The notes under the pieces were generated by a model, which made no database searches, had not been told where the DNA came from, and worked only from the letters and a program-made list of their open reading frames with translations. Made by a program: the position numbers and the translations under genes. A stretch of DNA of 64,000 nucleotides, from positions 558,001-622,000 of the forward strand of contig NZ_CP062229.1 in the NCBI RefSeq assembly GCF_024707545.1, given 5' to 3'. Shown piece by piece: positions 18,635-27,829 of the stretch. This DNA is from Mesorhizobium onobrychidis (GTDB lineage: Bacteria > Pseudomonadota > Alphaproteobacteria > Rhizobiales > Rhizobiaceae). Position 1 is the stretch's first letter, and each line of letters starts with the position of its first letter.

Positions 18635-19850
18635 CAAGGTACCCGGCAAAATAGCGAGCCAGCTTGGGAGGGACGGCATTTCCGATCATGCGAGCAACAG
18701 GCTCGATCTGCTCCGTCGGATAGAAAACGTATTCATCTGGAAAAGATTGCAGGATGGCTGCCTCTCGAAGGGAAATCCCGCGAACTTGCTTAGTGTCGAA
18801 ATGCCCAAATCGCCCATTTGAAATGCTATGGCATTTCGTCGTGATCGTCGGCGACGGCCGATCTGGATGCATTCGGGTGTAGACATCGCTGAAGCAGCGG
18901 TCGTTGAGACGCTCGTTGACTTTGCGGTGGCAGTCGAGCGTTAGGTCGCCGTATTGGGTGTTTGCCATATAGGCGTTCGACTCTCCGGGCTTGGCGGAAG
19001 ACAGACGCATGAGGTTCAGCTCGCTCAGCGAACGTGCCTTGTGGTTGGGGATTTCCGGATGGACTTCGCCCGCGGCCACAGGGGGCAAGTGTCCGATCGC
19101 ACGGGACACCGAAACCAGAGTTTCGTTCGGATCGGAATCCGGCACCAACAGCTCGGTTTCCATGAGATCGGCGAAACGCTCTTCGCGGACAAGGTCGCGT
19201 CGAACTGCGATTAGAATCGACCGTTTGCGGAATTGAGGGATGCCGAAGTTCGAGGTGCACACCACCTTCGAGCCGGTCACGTAGCCCAGCTGATTGAGGC
19301 GCGCTCTGAAATCTTCCCAGATGCCTCCGTACTTGGCATCCTTGATACCTGCAACATTCTCGGACAACACCATTTCAGGCTTGTAGCGGTCGACATATTC
19401 GGCAGCTTCCGTCAGCAGGCTACGATCCTTCTCCCTTCCCAATCGGCGCTTTTCGCTCAGTTTCTTCCGGGAAAGGCGGGTGAACGGCTGGCAGGGCGCA
19501 CAAATGGCAAAAAGTACCGGAGTGGCTGGAGCTTTCGACCGATAGTAGCCCAGCAGCGAATCAAGCTCCGCACACAGTTCTGCCTGTTGCCCGCCTGGGT
19601 AGTCCTCGGTTGCGGGGAAAACGTCGTAGTGGAGGAACCGTGAGTTTGAATGGTCGACCGATTCGTTGAAATTGTTCTCTGCGTAGGTAAGGCGGCAGCG
19701 ATTATCTTTGTCGATCCCGGCAATCACGTAACCGCCGGCATCGATCAGACCCCGCGTCGTTCCGCCGGCACCGCAAAAAAAATCGACTGCGAGAAAATTC
19801 GGCATCTTTGCCGCCTTTTGCTCGTCTCTCTTGCCGACCGAAACACCCAT
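18603..19850 (-). CDS. DNA (cytosine-5-)-methyltransferase
   Basis: A 415-aa C5 methyltransferase with motif I DFFCGAGGTTRG (residues 23-34), motif IV CAPCQPF (catalytic C120), motif VI SENVAG, motif VIII QFRKRSILIA and motif X GNAVPP. The target sequence cannot be predicted from the variable region by eye. The ATG at 19850 has AGGAAGG upstream and overlaps by one base the stop of the small HTH gene. Its deamination products are the substrates of the neighbouring Vsr. It is presumably the modification arm of a restriction-like module. Confidence 0.95.
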   Translation of the reverse strand: MGVSVGKRDEQKAAKMPNFLAVDFFCGAGGTTRGLIDAGGYVIAGIDKDNRCRLTYAENNFNESVDHSNSRFLHYDVFPATEDYPGGQQAELCAELDSLLGYYRSKAPATPVLFAICAPCQPFTRLSRKKLSEKRRLGREKDRSLLTEAAEYVDRYKPEMVLSENVAGIKDAKYGGIWEDFRARLNQLGYVTGSKVVCTSNFGIPQFRKRSILIAVRRDLVREERFADLMETELLVPDSDPNETLVSVSRAIGHLPPVAAGEVHPEIPNHKARSLSELNLMRLSSAKPGESNAYMANTQYGDLTLDCHRKVNERLNDRCFSDVYTRMHPDRPSPTITTKCHSISNGRFGHFDTKQVRGISLREAAILQSFPDEYVFYPTEQIEPVARMIGNAVPPKLARYFAGYLVNSIEPSRVR

Positions 19851-20023
19851 CACAGTACCTTCCTGATGCGCTTGATATCGGCAGACGTGAACACACGCCA
19901 ACCATTTCTGTCGCGCTTCACATCTTCGATCCTCTTTTCCCGGAACCAGCGCAGGAGGGTGCTTTTCGAGATTCCCAACTCCTTAGCGGCCCCGTCCGTG
20001 GAGTAGGTCTTCTCGCGCGACAC
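19850..20023 (-). CDS. Small MerR/excisionase-type HTH protein
   Basis: A 57-aa protein starting at GTG (20023) with ACGGAG 6 nt upstream. It carries a winged-helix motif: YSTDGAAKELGISKSTLLRWF (helix-turn-helix), then NGWRVFTSADIKRI, which is the pattern of MerR/Xis-like DNA-binding domains. Its TGA overlaps the methyltransferase ATG (TGATG), so the two are translationally coupled. It probably controls this module in the manner of a controller protein; an excisionase role is the alternative. Confidence 0.75.
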   Translation of the reverse strand: MSREKTYSTDGAAKELGISKSTLLRWFREKRIEDVKRDRNGWRVFTSADIKRIRKVL

Positions 20024-20237
20024 ACGTATCTCCGTGAATATATTTAATCATACTCATGATCGGAATGCAGTCAATGGTTGCAAAAGAAATTTCGTTGGAG
20101 TCACAATCGTTTAACGGGTGAGCGGTCGTCCAAAAGACGTCGCACGCGCTGGCCCATCTTACCTAGCACTGCAACATATCGCTTTGCATGGTCGTACATT
20201 TGTCATATGTACGATCGTTACTTGCCTGGAGGCGAAT

Positions 20238-20471
20238 ATGGTACGCGAAGAAGATAGAGCAAAATTTGTAAGATTGGCATCCACCCGAGTCTCCAAGGCG
20301 CTCAAGGATATCCAGCTTATCGGAAATCTCGCGAATCGATCGAACTATGACTACACGGATGAGGATATTACGAAAATTTTTAGGGCTCTGAACGACGAGA
20401 TCAGCGTTTGTCGGAAACGGTTTGAACTCTCCGGAAAGAGAGATGGGGCGACCAAGTTTACGTTGGAATAG
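20238..20471 (+). CDS. Small helical protein upstream of GHKL ATPase
   Basis: A 77-aa soluble, mostly helical, charged protein (REEDRAKFVRLASTRVSKALKDIQLIGNLANRS, then DEDITKIFRALNDEISVCRKRF). A strong GGAGG precedes the ATG at 20238, and the gene ends 12 nt before the ATPase start, so they form an operon. I recognise no named family. It is likely an accessory or partner of the ATPase. Confidence 0.75.
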   Translation: MVREEDRAKFVRLASTRVSKALKDIQLIGNLANRSNYDYTDEDITKIFRALNDEISVCRKRFELSGKRDGATKFTLE

Positions 20472-20483
20472 GGGAACAAATTC

Positions 20484-22967
20484 ATGGATTCTAAAAAAGT
20501 TTGTCTGTCACTGCTGGCTGCCGAGTCCGAACTCGAGGTCGAAAAGATTCTTGCTTCAGTCCCGGAGATGCAGGATTCAAACAATTGGAAGCCTCTCGAC
20601 GGTCGGGAGACCAACTTCAACGTTACTTCTAACCAGGCATCGGACGGCGGCAAGGCATTGACCGAACTGATGACCAACATGGTCGATGCCGTGCTCCTGA
20701 AACACGCCTACCTCAAGGGAATCGATCCGAAGGGCAAAAAGGCCCCCACCACCATGTACCAAGCGGTCGACCACCTCGTTCATAAGATGCACGGCGGAAA
20801 GCTGGTGAATCTCGGGCCCAACGATCCATGGCTCAAGAAGTTCGCCCAGAGCAATCTCGCGATCGGTATCACAGGTGCGAAGTCGAAGGCGGAAGGCTTG
20901 CCCTGTTATTCATTCGCCGACAACGGTGAAGGCCAGCACCCGGACGATTTTGAGACCACTTTCCTGTCGCTGAGCGCCGGCAACAAGAAATCTATCAACT
21001 TCGTCCAGGGCAAGTTCAACATGGGCTCGTCCGGCGTGCTTCGCTATTGCGGCCGTCGCTGGTTCAAGCTCATCGTGTCCCGTCGTTACGACAAGTCGGG
21101 TCCGTGGGGATGGACCATCATGCGTCGCCGCCCGACCGACGGCGATCGCATGCCTGTGGCGGAGTATTTCGTCATGCCGGGCGGCAAGATCGCAAGGTTC
21201 GATGCCGAGGAGCTGTTTCCCTACCACACGATCGAGAAGAAGCGTTACGACCGCATGCATTTGAATGCGGGCACGATCGTGAAGCTCTACGACTACCAGG
21301 TCGGGTCCCGGTTTCTCAGCTTCCGCGGTTCGCGCGATGCACTTAACGAGAACTTGGTCGAGACCATCCTGCCATTCCGCATCCTTGATCTCAGGCAGAA
21401 GCCGGATCCGAAGCGCGGTCCGGACCGCGCATTGGGGGTCGACCCACGCCCTTTTTACGGGATGGAATTCCTGCTCCTTAATTCCCACAAGGAAGAAGGA
21501 CTGGAAGGCGAAGACGAAGCCTCGGGCGAAGACAGGGTTTTTGTCGGCAAGTTTTCGCACCCGAATCTCGGCGAAGTGAGCATCAGCGCGATCCCGTTGA
21601 AGCGCGACATCCCAGGGTGGCTCAAGCCGAACAACTCCAACAATCGTGTCTTCCATGCCGTCAACGGGCAGGTCCAATTCAAGCAGACACGCGGCTATCT
21701 TTCCACCACATGCGGATTTCCTGCCTTAAAGGACCGCATCGTTGTTATCGTTGATGCCAGCAATCTGACATTCGCGGCACATAACGAGGTGTGGAAGGGC
21801 GACCGGGAGCACCTTAGCAACACGCTCGATGGCGAGCGCTACGTCGAAGAGGTCACCAAGACAATAAAAGAGTCACAGGCACTGAAGGATCTACAAGACA
21901 AGATCGCCGCCGAGGAGCTGGAGCGCGCCGCGAAGACAGAGGGCAATTCGCTGTTCCAGAAGCTTGTCGACAGAGATCCCAGTCTCGCCGGCTTGCTGTC
22001 GAGCCGCGATCCTTCGATCAAGCTGCCTGCCTCCGGAGGGTCCAAGGCTGGCGGAAAAGAGAGCGGAACAGCCGAGGAGTTCGAAGGATCCTACAGCCCG
22101 ACCTTTATTCGGTTGGAGGAACGCGTTGCGAAGAACGCTGTCGAAATTCCGCTGGGCCGCAGCCGACCGCTGGGAGCCAGAACGGACGCGGAGAACGATT
22201 ATCTGCAGAGACCAGACAATCCCGGCCGAGTGATCCTTCACGAAGAGATTCGGAAGAAGTTCGGCGTACGCGAGCATCTGAAGGACGGTCGACTGACCCT
22301 CTACCTTTCTCCGGACAAGGAAGATGTTGATGTCGACGACACATTCACATTTCGGATCGCATTACAGGACGAAGCAATGCCGCAGGCCGTTGTATCGGAA
22401 GAGGTGACCGTGCGGGTCGCTGCCGCGGTCGATGAAGACGATGAGAAAAAAGTAAAGCCGAAGCCGAAGCCGAAGCCCGATGTCAGTGCCGGGGATAAGA
22501 AAGCAGGCGATGGGGAAGATGCCCCGACCCACGGATTGCCGGCCGTCATTCTCTTGACCAAGGACGGGCGAGAAGTGTCCGGCTATCAGACCGAAGAATG
22601 GCCGGATGACTTCTCCGAGACCGACGGTGGCCTGATTCAGGATCTCGGGCAGGAGAGCGTTTACAAGATCAACTATGACAACGTCTATCATATCAAATAC
22701 CGAAAAGCGGCGAAGGACGGCGTTGCCCGCGACGTCATTACCGAGAAGTACATCCTCGGAATGCGCATTCTTTTGTTAGGCTGCGAGCACGCGCTTCGCA
22801 GCATGCATCCGACCAACAGCTCCGGAAATAGTGGCATAGGGGAGTTCATGGACGACTTTCGTCGTATGGCGGCTAGAGGCGCCGCATCCACTGTGCTGGC
22901 CTTAGCTGAAAATCTGCCGAAGATCGTCGACGCATCTTCAATTCAGCAGGCAGAGCAGGTGGAGTGA
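20484..22967 (+). CDS. Large GHKL-fold (MORC/MutL/Hsp90-like) ATPase, putative defence protein
   Basis: An 827-aa protein with a GHKL ATPase domain at its N-terminus: motif N ELMTNMVDAV (E61, N65, D68), motif G1 ADNGEG (residues 145-150) and the G2-like GKFNMGSSG lid (176-184). Residues 430-500 are helical and charged. Residues 665-690 form a Lys/Pro-rich linker with KPKPKPKP. A C-terminal domain of about 130 residues follows. Comparable MORC/MutL-like ATPases are known in restriction-modification loci with Vsr and C5 methylases, which is exactly this neighbourhood. It probably acts as a DNA-sensing or clamp ATPase. No nuclease motif is evident in it. Confidence 0.8.
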   Translation: MDSKKVCLSLLAAESELEVEKILASVPEMQDSNNWKPLDGRETNFNVTSNQASDGGKALTELMTNMVDAVLLKHAYLKGIDPKGKKAPTTMYQAVDHLVHKMHGGKLVNLGPNDPWLKKFAQSNLAIGITGAKSKAEGLPCYSFADNGEGQHPDDFETTFLSLSAGNKKSINFVQGKFNMGSSGVLRYCGRRWFKLIVSRRYDKSGPWGWTIMRRRPTDGDRMPVAEYFVMPGGKIARFDAEELFPYHTIEKKRYDRMHLNAGTIVKLYDYQVGSRFLSFRGSRDALNENLVETILPFRILDLRQKPDPKRGPDRALGVDPRPFYGMEFLLLNSHKEEGLEGEDEASGEDRVFVGKFSHPNLGEVSISAIPLKRDIPGWLKPNNSNNRVFHAVNGQVQFKQTRGYLSTTCGFPALKDRIVVIVDASNLTFAAHNEVWKGDREHLSNTLDGERYVEEVTKTIKESQALKDLQDKIAAEELERAAKTEGNSLFQKLVDRDPSLAGLLSSRDPSIKLPASGGSKAGGKESGTAEEFEGSYSPTFIRLEERVAKNAVEIPLGRSRPLGARTDAENDYLQRPDNPGRVILHEEIRKKFGVREHLKDGRLTLYLSPDKEDVDVDDTFTFRIALQDEAMPQAVVSEEVTVRVAAAVDEDDEKKVKPKPKPKPDVSAGDKKAGDGEDAPTHGLPAVILLTKDGREVSGYQTEEWPDDFSETDGGLIQDLGQESVYKINYDNVYHIKYRKAAKDGVARDVITEKYILGMRILLLGCEHALRSMHPTNSSGNSGIGEFMDDFRRMAARGAASTVLALAENLPKIVDASSIQQAEQVE

Positions 22968-23223
22968 TAAGGCACCGATAGATGACAAACTCAAGCTGAA
23001 TTGAGGTGCAGGAAGGTGGATCGCCGCAGGGTGCGGCGATCCGGCCTTCGCGACCGCTCTGCCGGAGAGATGGGGAGCAATTTTGGCCGAACGGACCCGC
23101 CGAGCTTAAGCACCGGGGTTCCTAGACGATCCCGACCACGCCCGCCTTCGATCTCACCGATGCTCTGGAACCCAATCCGCCTCAAATGACTTGTTCTCAG
23201 ATAGATCTCGAAGGGAGAAACCA

Positions 23224-23428
23224 TTGTCCGCACCGAAGGCAATGGATGTCGTCCTCGAAAAGCTGCCTTTGAAGGATCGGCGCCTACGTGCCCGACGACT
23301 TGCTGGAAGACTGGTTCGCGCCGGGAGCGGGCATGAACCCGGTCAGTAAGAAAGCGCTGGCGGCTGCCAAGACTTACGGATGGCGCTTCGCATGCAAGTT
23401 CAAGCACTACCCCAAACCGATGGCGGCC
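23224..23428 (+). pseudogene. Degenerate copy 1 of a 77-codon repeated gene
   Basis: Clearly homologous to the intact genes at 32075 and 40007, including the TTG start, the AAGGGAG site and about 90 bp of upstream sequence. It has an extra A in CTTTGAAGGATC (others read CTTTGAGGATC), which shifts the frame near codon 17. The 3' end diverges after CACTACCCCAAACCGATGG. Confidence 0.7.
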
Positions 23429-23446
23429 ACTATGGCCATGAAAACG

Positions 23447-23782
23447 TCAGTGACCGGATGAGGAACCCGAGCCACTGGACGGCTCATCGCGGCCGGACGT
23501 CTCCGAGCTGCCGACCTTGGCTTCTGGCATATTCTTCAGGGTTCTGATCACCCTGTACCGCGGTTCCATGCGCTCGTGGAGCACTCGAACGACAATGACG
23601 CCGATCGTATCGTCCGAAAGGCGACCCTTCATGTAATAGAGGCAATGCGCGGCACCTCCGCGCCTTCTCGCGGCGATCTCCAGGTGCAGCAGTCGAACAC
23701 CAGGTGCGAGTTCGGCGCTCGATGGAACCTGGTCGATCCGGATCTTCCGAGATTAGCTCGATACCAAATTCGATGATGCGGG
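23447..23782 (-). pseudogene. 5'-truncated ParE/RelE-like toxin remnant
   Basis: An open frame without a start codon encodes ELAPGVRLLHLEIAARR, then AHCLYYMKG and IGVIVVRVLHERMEPRYRV. This matches the C-terminal half of ParE/RelE-fold toxins (a hydrophobic strand, then RVLHERMD). A Ser/Gly-rich tail of about 25 residues follows. The N-terminal half is missing where the sequence abuts repeat copy 2, and no antitoxin is visible. Family assignment is by pattern only. Confidence 0.45.
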
Positions 23783-23786
23783 CGTA

Positions 23787-23954
23787 CCCGACGACTTGCT
23801 GGAAGACTGGTTCGCGCCGGGAACGGGCATGAACCCGGTCAGCAAGGAAGCGCTGGCGGCGGCCAAGACTTACGGATGGCGCTTCGAATGCGAGTTCAAG
23901 CACTACCCCGAACGGATGGAGGGCGTGTTCTGGAAATGGGTGCCGGCGATCTGA
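23787..23954 (+). pseudogene. 5'-truncated copy 2 of the 77-codon repeated gene
   Basis: Nearly identical to the last 55 codons of the intact copies (PDDLLEDWFAPGTGMNPVS through KWVPAI and the same TGA), but the first 22 codons and the ribosome site are missing. Homology continues downstream through the CxxCxGxG gene to about 24430. Confidence 0.75.
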
Positions 23955-24040
23955 TCCGCACAATTGCCATCGGCCCCTTGGCGCTTCAATGATCGAGATG
24001 ATTGAGATGGTCGCGAGGCGTGATCGCTCTCCTGATCGCC

Positions 24041-24346
24041 TCAGCCTATCGGCGTCGTCACCTTCCCGGTTCCGCCGCATTCGGGGCAGGTGCGGCCGTC
24101 GATCATGCCTGTCCCGGCGCAGCGGTGACACATATGCTCGCCGGCGCCAGCAATGCCTGCCGCGTCGGCATTGGCTTGATCTTCCGCAAGTTGCGCAGGT
24201 TTGCCTTGCAGCTTGCCTCGCAACCGGGCGGCGGTCTCGTCGACTTCGAGCGGCTTGCTGCCCGGCAGGCCTTCGCCGGATTGGCCGATGGTTTCGTTGC
24301 GCGGCCGGTCGCTGGTGCCTGTCGTTATCTTTGCTTTCTGAGCCAT
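24041..24346 (-). CDS. Small CxxCxGxG zinc-finger protein, copy A
   Basis: A 101-aa protein. The C-terminus has two DnaJ-type knuckles (CHRCAGTG and CPECGGTGKV), which should bind one zinc. The N-terminal half is polar, with RPRNETIGQSGE and a helical segment LEVDETAARLRGKLQGKPAQLAEDQA. The start MAQKAKITTG at 24346 is shared with the near-identical copy at 40314-40625. Both copies are adjacent to a copy of the 77-codon gene. Function unknown. Confidence 0.65.
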   Translation of the reverse strand: MAQKAKITTGTSDRPRNETIGQSGEGLPGSKPLEVDETAARLRGKLQGKPAQLAEDQANADAAGIAGAGEHMCHRCAGTGMIDGRTCPECGGTGKVTTPIG

Positions 24347-24844
24347 TGCAGTACTCTTTTGCGGTGGCACAGCTCTCAGTTTCTGCGGTTCGAACGCCTC
24401 AGCTCCGCAGAGGTTCCGGTTGGCAATCGCCGCGGCAGCCTTTGCGTCAGCACTGCCTCCAGCGCCGCAAAAAAGTCAACCGCAAAAAATCGTGGGCCTT
24501 CCCTTGATCGGCCTGAAGATTCGGCATCGAATTAGCCTTGCCGACACCCAATTCCTCCGAATCCCCAATGCCGAGTCAGCAACGACCGATGTGGGCACTG
24601 CTGAAAGCAATCGCCTATATACCGGATTCTGGCAAGGAGGTTGTGTGTGCGGCGCCAGGCTAGCGCCCGTTATCGTGTTAGGCCCGTGCTGGATCGTTGG
24701 CTGTTGATAAATGCAATCCAACAAGTCCTGCTCACCAAAACAAGCCTACAGGAAGCGAAGGCAGAAGCGAATTGCTCGTTAGGCAATTGTGGAAACCTCG
24801 GAGCGAGATTGAGCGCAACCGGGAAAAAACTGTACGCTCATAAA
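24347..24844. other. Intergenic region upstream of the PLD gene
   Basis: About 500 bp with no convincing gene. The first 85 bp are still homologous to 40626-40711, the duplicated segment. The remainder has lower G+C and leads into the PLD gene, so it presumably holds that operon's promoter; no clear -35/-10 pair was identified. Confidence 0.4.
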
Positions 24845-25345
24845 ATGAGCAGCATCACCCTTCTGAGTCGTAACGCGTTGTCGCGATTTGCCGATCTCGT
24901 ATATGTTAAGAGGGACGATCTATATCGGTTATGGTTGATTTCGCCTTGGATCAGCGTAAGTGCGGAAGGTGCGTACCCGGCGGAACGAATTCGCGATTCT
25001 ATCGGCCGGCGGAGGGTTTCTGTGTGTATAGTAACCCGCCCTCCGGTATATGTTTGGCATAGCGATGCAGTACGAGTGCTGAGTTCAATCCCAGGGTCTC
25101 AGGTGTTTCATTGTCGGGAGCTCCATTCGAAATTGTATATTGCGGAATGCAATGGCTTTCGAGGAGCAGTCTTCGGTTCCCCCAATCTCACTCCGGGGGG
25201 AGAATCTCGCAATGAGGAGCTAGCAGTCGAGTTTCGTACGACGGTTTCAACGCGGGAGAACGAGGTAGCGGCACTGATCAATGACTTGGTCCGCTACGCC
25301 TCGCAACTCCGCGATCAAGACAATGTAACACTAGCGACAGGTTAG
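24845..25345 (+). CDS. Phospholipase D-like (HKD) nuclease-type protein
   Basis: A 166-aa single-domain PLD protein. The HxK motif is in ELHSKLYIAE (H94, K96), followed by the conserved GSPNLTPGG turn. Single HKD proteins of this size dimerise to make one active site and act as nucleases; comparable ones occur in DISARM (DrmC) and Dpd (DpdK) defence loci. The ATG at 24845 is chosen for the length and lack of support upstream. It ends 5 nt before the AAA ATPase gene and is expressed with it. Confidence 0.8.
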   Translation: MSSITLLSRNALSRFADLVYVKRDDLYRLWLISPWISVSAEGAYPAERIRDSIGRRRVSVCIVTRPPVYVWHSDAVRVLSSIPGSQVFHCRELHSKLYIAECNGFRGAVFGSPNLTPGGESRNEELAVEFRTTVSTRENEVAALINDLVRYASQLRDQDNVTLATG

Positions 25346-25350
25346 ACGAG

Positions 25351-26491
25351 ATGGCGACTCTTAAGGAATGGTTCTGCCTAGGCGGGGATCGCAAGAGCTT
25401 CAAGCCTCAGGTCCTCCAGGATCGCCAACAGGTCTTCTGCCATGAACAAGAGATTGATGGCGGTATCCTTAGCACTATCGAGCGCCAATTCGCTGCTGGC
25501 GAGCCTATTAAGATGATGCTGTGGGGAGGCTGGGGGGTCGGGAAAACTCATGCGGTCAACCACATGGCGTGGTGGCTGGAGCAGCACCTAAACGAGTACC
25601 CAGCCGAGGCGATCATTGTCGAGCTCAGTGACGTAACCAAGAAATCTCGCTTTGACATTCTAACTCGCTCTTTCCTGGACAAACTCACCCTGCCGCGGCT
25701 TATTGAACTGGTCCACGACTATTCCAGTAAAGCTGGTGGGACACATATCTCAGACGGTTTGGCGCGCATTGGAGTAGTTTCCCATGTAGCGGATGCCATC
25801 GCAAAGCTTCTGCTCGCGAGGCGCGGAGACACACCACCGCCTGACGTTCTGACTGCTTTTGAATACTTGAAGGGTGGAAAGGGTGGCTCGAACATAGGAC
25901 TCGGCCAGCCGCTGAATACAAGTGAGGAATTCTACAGTGTCCTTTTGGCAGTTGGGCATATCTATCAAATAACGACTGGGAGACTTCTTGTCTACGTATG
26001 CGACGAGGCTGCCAAACTTGAGGATGTCGACAAGGACGATGCCTCTCGGCAGCACTGGATGTCTGTAAATCGTCTTATATTCGACGACAAGAATGATGTG
26101 TTCGGATTTGTCTATACGATGAGCGGTGTCAGTGAGCGACATCTGGCAAAGGTCCTTCAAGATAATCAGGTCCTGAACAGGCTGGGTCGAGCAAATCTCA
26201 TCGAATTGCGAACGTGATAGGTTCCTTAGGAATCTTGTCACCACCTTTGTTGATAAATCATGTGTCGAAAAGAAATTGGCTGACGAACAACTACCTTCCG
26301 AATATGATTGGCCAGCGTACCCTTTCACTCCCAGCGCTCGATCCGAGTTCGTTGCCTATTGGAGTCAAGATGCAGAAAATGCGAAGCCGCGCGATATCTG
26401 CGACAAGTTGAATGACGTGGCGTTTCAAGCCTTAAAGCAAGGCAAGGGGCTCATTGACGAGGACTGCCTGCGCCAGGTGGGGCTGCTCTAA
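25351..26491 (+). pseudogene. AAA+/P-loop ATPase gene interrupted by one frameshift
   Basis: The first frame (288 codons, to TGA at 26215-26217) has Walker A GGWGVGKTH (residues 59-67) and Walker B LLVYVCDEA (about 213-220). After residues NLIEL the +1 frame carries on with a fitting continuation: RFLRNLVTTFVDKS, then DICDKLNDVAFQALKQGKG, to TAA at 26489-26491. Together they would give about 379 residues. The break near 26205-26215 has no long homopolymer, so a real mutation, a sequencing error or programmed shift are all possible. The end overlaps the convergent gene by 4 nt. Confidence 0.7.
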
Positions 26492-27198
26492 TGAGACGCT
26501 CTGACCAGGAAACCGTCCACAACAGGGCTCCACGAAGCGTCCCCCCAAGCCATACGAACCATCGGTAGATCAAAGGCAGAATGAAATGCACAGGCTCCGC
26601 GCAAATCGCGTGGGTGGGATGTCGCGTTGAGTATGACGCCCACAGAGGCAGTATGTTGTATGCTGTCGTATGCCAGCGAATACGAGACGCCGAGCTCGAC
26701 CAATGCCGACAGATACCAGATAAGTAACGGATGCTCTCCACGTTCGAAGACGGCATCCGCTCCATCCTTCCGGCGCCTCTCCAAGGAAGTAGTGACGTCG
26801 GCCCAGAAATCGGTTCCAACCCGGATTTCAGTCTTCGCCACTTTGATCAGCTTTCCGTCCACATTTTGCTTTGAAAGCAGTACAACTTGCCCATCTGAGG
26901 CAAGGGCGACCTCGCAGAGGCTTAGCCAAAAGCCCTGGTTCAAGAGCTCGCAATCCATTTCGCTCAGTCGCAACATTGCCTCGAATGAATGGTCGGTTAC
27001 CGTCAGCTCACTGGCAAGCGACGCTGCTTTGACTGAGCGGCCAGCGGCGGTGATGATGGAAGTGTTGGAGCCAAACACTCCCACCGTAGCCTTGGTGCCT
27101 ACGTATATTGCAGGTGCTTTCGGCTCAGAAAAGAATTCCACTTCCCCAAGCGCGACCTGACCGAAACGGTCAACTCCATAAACCTTCGCACTAGGCAT
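26488..27198 (-). CDS. Uncharacterised protein, last gene of HerA operon
   Basis: A 236-aa soluble protein from ATG 27198, overlapping the upstream gene by 8 nt. The N-terminus (SAKVYGVDRFGQVALGEVEFF) and the IYVGTKATVGVFGSNTSIITAAGRS stretch read as beta-rich. A central segment (RLSEMDCELLNQGFWLSLCEVALAS) is amphipathic. I recognise no domain or catalytic motif. Its position as the distal gene in an overlapping operon implies a stoichiometric or regulatory partner of the ATPases. Confidence 0.65.
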   Translation of the reverse strand: MPSAKVYGVDRFGQVALGEVEFFSEPKAPAIYVGTKATVGVFGSNTSIITAAGRSVKAASLASELTVTDHSFEAMLRLSEMDCELLNQGFWLSLCEVALASDGQVVLLSKQNVDGKLIKVAKTEIRVGTDFWADVTTSLERRRKDGADAVFERGEHPLLIWYLSALVELGVSYSLAYDSIQHTASVGVILNATSHPRDLRGACAFHSAFDLPMVRMAWGDASWSPVVDGFLVRASH

Positions 27199-27829
27199 TA
27201 GCGCTCCTGTAGCGCACCAACCCCCCCGCGATTGGAGTTGAGAGCACCCAGGAATTATTGTGAATGGCATAATCTAGCTCAGGGTTCAGTTGATATGCGT
27301 CCTCTTGGTCGATCTGGCATGCAAACCCTAGGTAGGCCAGGCGAGCGCAAACTGCGCTTGTATAGCTCCATGTGCCCCATTCCTTCTTCGGAAACATTTG
27401 CAGTCTGAGGCCTGAAATTGTCATACGTCTCTCACTCTTCAGCCGAGCAAAGGCGGTTGCAATACATCGATCGAATTGTGACAGATTGGTCCTATGGACA
27501 ATCACCCTAAATGGCCCCCCCGCCGAGGACAGACAGGGAAGTGCGTCTGCATGCCCCAATTTCAGGGCGTAGCCGAGCATGGCTGAAAAAACCCTTGCCT
27601 CCCAAGATCCTCCAGCCTTCTCGATGCGTCCACGAAGTAGCTTAGGAGTGAGTGCGAGATAGAGCTTTGCCTGTTTGCAAACCTCAAGGAGACCCTCAGC
27701 AGCAAACGCCTCAAGCTGGTGCAAATCATCAGAGTAGAACGATATTCCGCCGAATCGCAGCTCTGCTACCGCGACCACACTAGCCGGAATATCTGCCCTG
27801 CGTAGCCATAGTCTGTCAGGCTTCAGCAA
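27191..27829 (-). CDS. Uncharacterised protein in HerA operon
   Basis: A 212-aa protein starting at TTG (27829), 14 nt inside the upstream ATPase gene. It begins MLKPDRLWLRRADIPASVVAVAELRF and later contains CKQAKLYLALTPKLLRGRIEKAGGSW and PFRVIVHRTNLSQFDRCIATAFARLK. Four-gene overlaps make coupling likely. No family recognised. The start lacks a good ribosome site, consistent with coupled re-initiation. Confidence 0.6.
   Translation of the reverse strand: MLKPDRLWLRRADIPASVVAVAELRFGGISFYSDDLHQLEAFAAEGLLEVCKQAKLYLALTPKLLRGRIEKAGGSWEARVFSAMLGYALKLGHADALPCLSSAGGPFRVIVHRTNLSQFDRCIATAFARLKSERRMTISGLRLQMFPKKEWGTWSYTSAVCARLAYLGFACQIDQEDAYQLNPELDYAIHNNSWVLSTPIAGGLVRYRSANA

Noticed and set aside
18603..26217. 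DISARM assignment for the island
   Set aside because: A C5 methylase and a PLD protein are present, but the DrmA helicase and DrmB (DUF1998) proteins are absent and the genes lie in separate modules.
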